The position numbers and the translations under genes were made by a program. DNA of 64,000 nt, from assembly GCA_024699855.1 (NCBI GenBank), contig JAMPIQ010000002.1, positions 3,224,001 to 3,288,000 on the forward strand, in the 5' to 3' direction. Numbering within the stretch: position 1 is the stretch's first letter; each line of letters begins with the position of its first letter. The notes below the pieces were generated by a model, which searched no databases, had not been told where the DNA came from, and worked only from the letters and a program-made list of their open reading frames with translations. This document shows, in pieces, positions 55,940-64,000 of the stretch. This DNA comes from Aphelenchoides besseyi (lineage: Eukaryota > Nematoda > Chromadorea > Rhabditida > Aphelenchoididae).

Positions 55940-58900
55940 CTGAAATCCAATCGATTGATGGAAATAAAAGGAAACGGTCGACGAAAAGAATTCCCGATCG
56001 TCTTATCAACTTCGACGTTTTCAGCATTGCAATTGCCGACGTTAAAAGCATCGGACTTGTTATCAAACAGTGAAACGATCTTCGCCCGCGTTCATTGCAC
56101 TTTCAATCGCAAGACGCTGCAACGAACAAAAACAACCGAAAAAACGTCAACATCGAAACCGAAAAACGTTGACCGGCAAGTTAACCGGCAACTCGGGCAG
56201 CCGACGTTCGTGATGTTTTGTTGCGCGGATCAATAGGAAATTGAGTCGAAAACAAGATAATACACGTAAAAATACATCATTAGTTTTTCAACCCGTGAGT
56301 TAAAGTGCGCAAAGAATTCGAGAGGCGAACAGGGGCGACGTCGCGCTGATCGGCTGGGCGGTGGAACACACCGAAACGCGTGGGTTTGTGTGTTCCCATG
56401 AGCTCCAACGCTCGACTGTTCGGATTGTCACGATTTTACGAAACGAAAAGATCGAAATGTTCGATGGAAGTTCGATCAGGAATCGACGTTTCTGGACGCT
56501 TTGAAAAGAAAACACTAACGTTCCCATTGTATTTCGATCAGAATCCTTCCATTGAATATAAACACCGTGCACACCAACGGCAACTGACCGCTCTCCGACG
56601 TTTTTACGGAGGTTAAGGGCAACGTTTTTCTCGCTTTCTTTTGCTCTTGAGCATTTGGACGGTCGGATTTAACGGAACAGCAGCTCGCAAAGCTTCCAAG
56701 CCCCCGAGTCTCTTCTTCGGTCGGCGGATTTAAGCGAAAGCCACCAATCCGCTTTTTTGCGTTTGTTGCAAAAACGAAGACCACACGAAACTTTGAAGGA
56801 GCGATGAGTGGAGGAAACATAAGGGAATGAAAAGAAGAGGAAAATCTGTGGTTGTTTTGCTCAACTCCCAGCCACCGCAATCGTTCTGCTGCCCGAGGCG
56901 TTCCCGTTAAGGCTGCCGGTCGGCTCGTGAGTTTCCAGTCAGTCGATGGACAAAAACGACGCAAAATTCACGAACAGCGGCCGAAGAAACGGACGGACAG
57001 ATAGAAACATTTTCGAAGTTTTGTCCAACTAACGCGAATCGACTTCGTTTTGTTGCTAAGGAAAAGTGACAGCAAATGTGAAGTTCAATTTCGGTGGTAA
57101 GATGATACTGCGATTAGCTTGTTTTTAAGCTTATTAGTTATTCGGGTGCAGGATTAGAGAGATTTACACTCTATTTCTCCATATGATTAGCGAAATGACT
57201 AGAGTGGAGACTGAGACTCCCTTGAAATCTTTAATAGAAACCTTATAAGTCTATTTGGATTTTTCATCGCTTAATGCTTCAGTGCTGCAGCCAAAAGAGA
57301 GTACAAAAATGAGCTTCAATTCGGATATCCGTCCAACAATTCGAAAGAATGGAAATGCGACAGCAAAAGGAAACTTCAAACGACAAAAAGAACACTAGAA
57401 CAAAGTCAAGTTGCTATCAACATTGAGAATAAGAACGCAAACGAAGTTTGTTGAGAGGATTGAAAAGCAGTTCAATGGCAGTTTCGAGTTGCAGCGCAAA
57501 CCCACGAGTTTAGGGTCGAAGACGCAAGTTAGTCGTCATGCTTCCAAAATACAATCACGTTGAAATCTTTTTGTTACACCCGTTTAATAAGAATATAAAA
57601 CGGACTTTGCATATTTGACCATTAGTTTGAACTAAAAACTTTTCGTTAAACTCTCGGACAATGGGAAAAAAGGTCACGTTTTTTCGTGACACAAAACAAA
57701 GAAATTTGGCAACGTTTACACGCGTGTTTGAGCTCAAAAAGATATTTTCGTAAAGAACAATATACGAATTCCACGCGTTCGAGCCATGAAGCTTTTCGTA
57801 TTCAACATTTTGGTTTCCTGATTGAACAAAGAGCACTGTAACTTGATTGGGCGGATAAGGAACTCTTTACGAGTAGACAAATCGATTACTCAACAAAGAA
57901 ACCACAAAGAGGTGTTCCATATTGAGTTTTCTAAGACAACGAGTTTAGGCTTCATATGAACATCGTCACTGGAAACTAACGGAAGAGTACAATTCAGATG
58001 TAGAGAACAAATAATCTGCAATTTTCACGCTTCAAATTGTTCGATTGAGATTAAACGCTGTTTGAAACACAACAGGCAGACATGAGATCAAGCTCTTAAA
58101 CAGATCGAGGTACAAGTCGAAAAGCTGTGTGGTCAACCAAATTGCACATAAACTTTTCGCAACAAAACGTGCTATCGCAGAGTGGTTAGTGACTATGTCG
58201 AATAGTAGCGAATGATGGAATCTGAGTTGGTGTTGCAAAGAGTCAAACCAAACGAATTGGCAGCAATTGCGAGCTTCTGGTCGTCAATTGGCCAAAACAA
58301 CATCGGGATCAATCAAACGTCCAAAAGAAAGATTTCCAGTAACAAACAAATGAAAACGAAGATCTTGAAAAAAGTTCACTTACTCGTTTCCATTGAGGGT
58401 AAATCACAGTCATCTCTCGAACGGTACGTTTCAAATCTGAAAGCAAAATCTATTGATTCGCGAATACACCACAAAAAGAGCAGCCGAAATTCTCATTTGT
58501 CAATCATTTTAACGGCACAATTATCGAAACCGAAGTCATTGAAAGTTCCATAGCTCATGAAATTTAATTGTTAGGTCGACCATTTACAGGAAACAAAACG
58601 ACAGAGATTTCGTCCTAACATTTCGCGCCTTGTAATTACTCGCAAACCATCAAAGTCAGATGCTGAGATGAAAACATTTACGTCAATCAAGACTTCCACA
58701 AGAGGGAAAGATAAGATTCAACGTAATCAGCTGATTGTCCTCAAACCAAAAAGCGTTCTTTTTATTATCGAGAATCGTTTCTTTGCAGCAGAGAATTCAC
58801 CAAAGGAACATAAAAAAACAATTTTGTGGGTTTTTGTCGAGAGTAATGACTGATTAGACGTCACGTCGCATTCTCCAGTTTCTGCAAAAAAGAACGTACT

Positions 58901-59099
58901 TTTTGGTGTCAACAGAAATGACCTCAATCACTAGCTGCTGATCCATGGGTTTGCGATGTTTGTTGTTCGGCAATTTGACTTATTCATGAATCACAAAAAG
59001 ATCAAAGAATTTGGGAATGACAACAAGTCGGGACTATGATTCAAGTCCGCTACCGAAGAAAGCAAATTAGCTCGCTTGTCAATTTCAATCTTTTTGGAA
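55940..59099. other. Gene-poor region between lmd-3 and the M13 peptidase gene
   Basis: About 3.2 kb with the lmd-3 5' flank at the left. ORFs near 56300-56960 and at 58212-58553 (113 codons, basic) lack homology and splice signals and I do not call them. No RNA gene, repeat or mobile element seen. Confidence 0.4.
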
Positions 59100-61587
59100 A
59101 TGTTAGTTTTGAGGTTAACTTTCTTCGTGGCTATTGTGAGTTGCTACGAAGTTTTGAATGTAAGTTCACTAGAAATAAAAAAGATCAGCAGACTTTCAGA
59201 GTACTCAAGCCGTTTCCAACAAGTTGACGCAGATCTTCGGTCTTTTTTCTTTGCCCCAACAAACACAAGATTGTAATTCGACTGTTTGTTCCGTTGACTC
59301 AATCATCACGACAGTTGAAGAATCGATACAAAACCCAAATCGTTTGCTCAATATCGCTGATCCGGAGGTCATCAGTGAAAATGCAGAGTCGGAAACGATA
59401 GACGCTTATGCTCAAACAGTTCATTACATTCGAGAACGATTGAACACGACCATTGATCCATGCACTGATTTTTATAATTACGCTTGTTCAAGTAACACGA
59501 CAGAATCTGTATTCCAAACTACGGACCTTCAAGTACGCCAATTAATGATGAAGGCGATGAGAAACCCGAAGGTATGCTCAAAGATTAGTTAGTTTACTTT
59601 GTTTAGTTGAATTCTTTGACTTCAAAAGCTCAATTGTATTTGCAACGTTGTTACGAGTATTTTCATCGACCGAATCACACAGAGGCTGTTGGAGAAATGC
59701 GATTCTTGCTATCAAAACTGCCGAATTGGCGTTTATCTGCCGTTGCTCATTCTGTGACCAATTTGCCGCAACTGACATCCGAGAATATTGCTCGAACTTT
59801 CGCTGTGCTTTATCGATACGTGGGAGTAAATTTCGGCCTTCATGTTCACTTTTATAATCAACCACAACCTTTGATCGTTTTCGAAGTTGATCCAATTGCT
59901 GCAAACGATCAGCTGACTGATTTTCAAGCTACGATGCGAATTGCTTCTAGCGCCTTTGGAGATCCGTTAGATTGGAGTGGATTAACGGAAGTTGTTCTTC
60001 GTGCTCACAAACTTTTGTGGTCGAGAATGGAAAGAAAAAATGGACATTTGACATCGTAGGTTTTGGGTTATTCCAAAGGTAACGGTTGGTGTTTTATAGT
60101 TCAGCTTACGATCTTCACTGGCCAGCCATCGATCAAGCATATCCCAATTTTCATCTAAGTACCTTCTTGAAGGTTTTGACTGACGGACATTTTGAATTAA
60201 GTTCTTTATTGAAACCGGGAACCATCATTCGACTGCCGTCCGCGTTCTTTCTTGGATTAAATGTACTGATTGCTGATGCCAAGATGTCACGTCTTCAAAC
60301 TCTAGCGTTTGTCAGCTTAATTAACTTTCGTATGTTTGAAACAATGTTTCGCGGGCCACAGGCTGACGTTCGGTTTGATGAAGCCGATCGTTTTGAACGA
60401 GGAGAACGTGCAACATCCAGAAAGACATCGGGTGGAACTGTCGATTGTGTTTTCGATTCTCGTGGATTAAGCAGCTTGATGACACGTTTGCTCGTTGATT
60501 CCTATTTTCCAAGTCAGAAGGCTCGTGAACATCATGAAAATGTGACCGCCAGAATGCTCGGTATCATTCGAAACAATCTCCGATCGATGCTGCACGAAAT
60601 CGAATGGTTGGATGAATCCGCTCGTGTTGGATTGATACAGAAGCTGGACGCTTTCAATTATGTCGTTGGATACGACATGAATCTTTACAACGACACGCTT
60701 ATACAACAACTGGCGAATCAGATTGATATATTGGCCGATGATTCATTCCCAAAGCTGCGACGAAAAACCGTTGAAGCGGAATTGAAATTTGAGTCAATGC
60801 GAGTTCGAGGCCAATTGCAAATACGTGGAAAAGAGCTGGAGCCGGATTTCGTGTTCATGATCAACGCGTTTTACGAACCTACGGTTAGTTTTAACTCCGA
60901 TCGATTGTGTTATTTTTGACTTCAGACGCACACAGTAAACATCCCGATGGGATATCAACTTGACCCTTTTTTTAATGCCAATTATCCACGGAGTGTGCGA
61001 TACGGAAGATTTGGATGGTCTATCGGTAGTTTTTCTGAATAACTTCCGTTCGCAGTTTGAATGTCTTAGGTCATGAACTATCTCATGCATTCGATCCAGT
61101 GAATTTGAATTACGATGAAAACTACAATCAACGACATTTGCTACTCAATGTTCCACGTCAACATTACACACGGTCGATTCAATGTCTTATAAATGAATAC
61201 AACCGTTTCGAGCGCAATGGTCTCAAATCGAATGGCCACGAAACAGCGAACGAGAACGTTGCGGACATAACGGGAATTCGAATTGCTTATCGAGCTTTCA
61301 AAGATTTCCAAGACATCAGTGGCTCTGAACCACGATTGAACGATCCGCTTCTACGGCATTTAACTCCAGAACAACTCTTCTTCATTGGCGGTGCTCAGAA
61401 GTATTGTGCTCAGATTGATTTCACAGACCACATTCATCCAAACGGTTGGACGAGAGTTCTCGGTTCCTTTCGAAACTTTGCACCATTTGCCGATGCATTC
61501 AATTGTCCACGTTCGATTTATAACCCCGAATCACGTTGCGAAGTTTGGTTCAGTTTACCCAAAAAAGGTTTGTTCGGAAGCAACTGA
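59100..61587 (+). CDS. Secreted neprilysin-like M13 metallopeptidase
   Basis: Six exons from the ATG at 59100 give about 755 residues. A cleavable signal peptide (VLRLTFFVAIVSCYEVLN) replaces the usual membrane anchor. The M13 N domain starts DPCTDFYNYACSS. The catalytic part has NAFYEPT, then FGWSIGHELSHAFDPVN, where the zinc site HELSH differs from the common HEITH but keeps both His and the Glu. NENVADITGIRIAY gives the third zinc ligand, and the C end has FNCPRSIYNPESRCEVW plus a 13-residue extension. M13 enzymes cut peptides such as neuropeptides outside the cell. The intron just before GHELSH is 44 bp (61027-61070). Confidence 0.93.
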
Positions 61588-61687
61588 TTGATGATCTATT
61601 TTCAGTCCAACGACTTGGAGATCCATAACTTTGTTTATGTTCATGAGATAAACTCTATGGCATCCATGTTTTTTTGTTTATTTACAA

Positions 61688-62898
61688 TTAGCAGAGAAAC
61701 TTTTGAATGCACTCGTCATCTCCGATGTTGAACATGAACAACCGTCTGTATTTGAAGGTTCGTTGATCGACATTCAAAACAATAAAATGCGCTTCGTCGA
61801 ACATTTCCATCAGATTGCGATCGAATTGTTCCCAAGTGACTCCGTAGCGAGACGATTTGTAGTGAATCTCGACGTTGAATTGACAAATGATTGGGAGTTC
61901 GGCTCTTTTCCCTAAACATTTAATCAAAGAAAGTCAAACAGTAGAAAAACTTACGGTGCAAATCCTTCATAAGCACGAATTCAGCACCTTCAACGTCTAT
62001 GGTCATGAAATCTATTACGCGACCTTCATTCTCGTTCATCAAAAGCTCCGTGAAGGCACGGTGGGGAATTTTCTTCTTCTGAGCGTAGGCAAAATTAGCA
62101 CCTGAAACAACAAATCCACTAACATCATAGCGCACGTTATAAACCTTTAATGTGCGCATTCTGATTGCCCCCGTGATCGGATACGGCCGCCAAAATGAAC
62201 CTGCTTTGTGGATCTGATTCCACTACATCACGACTTAGTTCCTCTACGGGATCAACTCCAGTCATACGACATTGCGGATACTTCCGTCTCAGAGCCTTTT
62301 CTCCTTCCCAACTTCCGCCAACGCCGAAAGTAAAAGTATTACATTCGGCTTGTGGGTTTGAAAATTCCAAGAAGTGTTTGAATTCATCTTGAGAATAATA
62401 CTTGAAGGGTTTTAATGCGTAGCGGAATCCGTTCATTGCGGCCCCAAAGACTTGCGGTAAAAGTTCCCATCGTTCGGTAATGTTCGGAACATGTGATTGG
62501 AAAACTGAAAAGTGATTTAACACAAAAATCTGTTTTCTTACATGAACTTATTTGCCGTTGTGTATCTCTCAATCGTTGGACTAGGATTCCCGTGTTTCTT
62601 CGACACGGTTTGTCGACCACACTGTTAACAACATTAAGAACATTCTAAAGCACTTAATTTGCATACAAGAACACGAACATACCAAAAGAGCTGGTCCTTT
62701 TTCAACAGACTCATACGAGCTGTTGTTCAGTTCACTTTGTTCGGAGGATTTGTAAAAATAGGAATAGTCACTTCTTGAGAGATATTGAAGACAGTCTTTT
62801 TTTGTATGGTTGATTGACGTCTGTATGTAAATAATGCAGGTTAGGCAAGCGAGTATCAAGGAGAAGCCGAGAGGTGCAAGGAAACGAATGGAAACCAT
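61688..62898 (-). CDS. FkbM-type methyltransferase, type II membrane protein
   Basis: Five exons from the ATG at 62898 give about 345 residues. A signal anchor lies at the N end (LGFSLILACLTCIIYIQTSI), followed by a Ser/Asn-rich stem. The methyltransferase domain has TFTFGVGGSWEGEKALRRKY, GVDPVEELSRD, then AAVSDHGG, and FMTIDVEGAEFVLMKDL, the motif of the FkbM/Methyltransf_21 family. The C end holds the IICQFNVEIH block. The anchor suggests a Golgi or ER lumen enzyme; the substrate is unknown. Nematodes have many such paralogues. It converges on the peptidase gene with 100 bp between stops. Confidence 0.88.
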
Positions 62899-64000
62899 GT
62901 TGGAACGAAAAGAAGAAATCTTAAATGACTGCAGTCTCATTACATCAAATTTGGTGTCGATCACGAACTGAAATGTTTTCATTATGTATCAACTAATCGT
63001 AGTTGTTCAAGTTCACATCATCGATTTCAATCTTGTTCACATCCGGTTATAAGTGATATCATTTCTCCGAACGTTTGTTCCATGAATAAATTCACGCTTG
63101 TTGTTCCAGTTCAACGAATGATTTCACTCTTCTTTTGATTTTATCTGCGCCATTCGCCAGGGGAACGAAATGATTTCACTTTTAGGGACTGGTGATATCA
63201 TCGAAAATGCTGAGGCTACGGGCAGTTTAAATGGCAAGAAAAATAGTCCGTTTAGTTAACAGAAAGATCTCAAAAAGCCTTGTGTTGCAACACAACAACC
63301 CTTTCAACTGTTGTAGCTAATGAAGCAAAAACCATCATATCATGTGCTTCACGCTAGAATGAATGTTTAAATCATTCGTTTTGGTCAGTTAGCCAAATTG
63401 TCCAACAAATTTTTGATCGGACAGCTAATCAAACATGCTGTGTGAGCGAATGTCGTGCAGCTATCTAATTGTCAGTCCTCGTCATTGCATTTCTTTTGAT
63501 ATTTTTCAACTGCATAGCAAATCAACTCTAAGAGAAAAGAACTTTGATGCACCATAACTCGTAAGTGCAATTGACCTGCCTATAGTCAGACAACTCGTGG
63601 CTTATAGCCGAAAATACTCTCACCGTAAATGCACGCATCAACAACGTTTTTGTTCACAAAGTCAATGCATAAGTTCATTTTCAACTCTTTTTAATCACAA
63701 AACGTGGTTTTGGTTATCGGTGGAATCTCGGAAAACGTCACTTGAAAGAAGAAGTCTGAGATTAAAAATCTCCGTCCACTTTTTTTGTGCGTTTAAATTG
63801 TACCCCACTGTTTTCTATCGTGTTCTATAGTCGGACGGGAACAAAGATTAATGTGAGGATAAGAAGTCAAACACCTCGATCTGAGCTGATAAACGGACAG
63901 ACGTTTTTGATTTAAAATCCATGTAATCTTTAATTCGGTAGTCAGAGTCCTCATTAACATCCATTCGGTTTTGTATCGACTTACTTGCCAGTTTCTTATG
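62899..64000. other. Right end of the window, no gene seen
   Basis: AT-rich. No splice-supported frame, RNA gene or repeat recognised. Confidence 0.4.

Noticed and set aside
58212..58553. Plus-strand ORF of 113 codons
   Set aside because: Starts with ATG but is Lys/Ser-rich without any recognisable feature or splice context.

Overview
The window is nuclear DNA of a nematode, most likely a rhabditid-type chromadorean. The evidence is in the sequence: dense genes split by many 40-50 bp introns with GTAAGT donors and TTTCAG acceptors, acceptor-like TTTCAG/TTTTAG directly before several start codons (as expected for spliced-leader trans-splicing), and nematode-type families (Srd- and Srg-like chemoreceptors, double-ShKT secreted proteins, a MATH-BTB protein, a LysM-GRAM-TLDc OXR1 protein). 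I cannot name the species. All joins between exons are my own reading of splice signals and were not tested against transcripts.

Layout. 0.5-2.4 kb: a MATH-MATH-BTB gene with an in-frame stop. 2.7-6.0 kb: two mariner-like DNA elements with long inverted repeats, one carrying a nested MITE, the other sitting in an exon of an uncharacterised gene. 6.0-8.0 kb: damaged or reduced genes (CAP domain, small membrane protein, C-terminal part of an FMRFamide/DMSR-type GPCR). 8.7-12.4 kb: a half-length PiT phosphate transporter and a zinc-finger protein with a 15-residue tandem repeat. 12.9-21.1 kb: housekeeping block with condensin SMC2, ETHE1 persulfide dioxygenase (MITE in an intron), a zinc-finger/AT-hook protein and a ZIP9-type zinc transporter. 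21.7-37.3 kb: accessory block with an RS/Asn-rich protein, three double-ShKT secreted proteins, an orphan protein, Srd and Srg receptors, Sas10/UTP3, a DGAT2/MOGAT acyltransferase and a Gly-rich secreted peptide precursor. 38.3-42.6 kb: a vWA plus alpha-kinase protein and an Srg-like receptor with a tRNA-derived SINE in an intron. 43.7-56 kb: a short TLDc paralogue, phosphatidylinositol synthase, and the full LysM-GRAM-TLDc gene (LMD-3/OXR1 type). 59-63 kb: a secreted neprilysin-like M13 peptidase and a type II membrane FkbM methyltransferase.

The genes do not form one pathway. Core cell functions (SMC2, ETHE1, SAS10, CDIPT, ZIP9, OXR1) alternate with fast-evolving sensory and secreted families. 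The most interesting signals are: a 203-bp last exon shared almost perfectly by two otherwise diverged TLDc genes (gene conversion); a MITE whose insertion rebuilt the donor splice site of ETHE1; a SINE with target duplication; nested transposons; a vWA-alpha-kinase; the repeat zinc-finger protein; and several genes with one disabling lesion, two of them in homopolymer runs.
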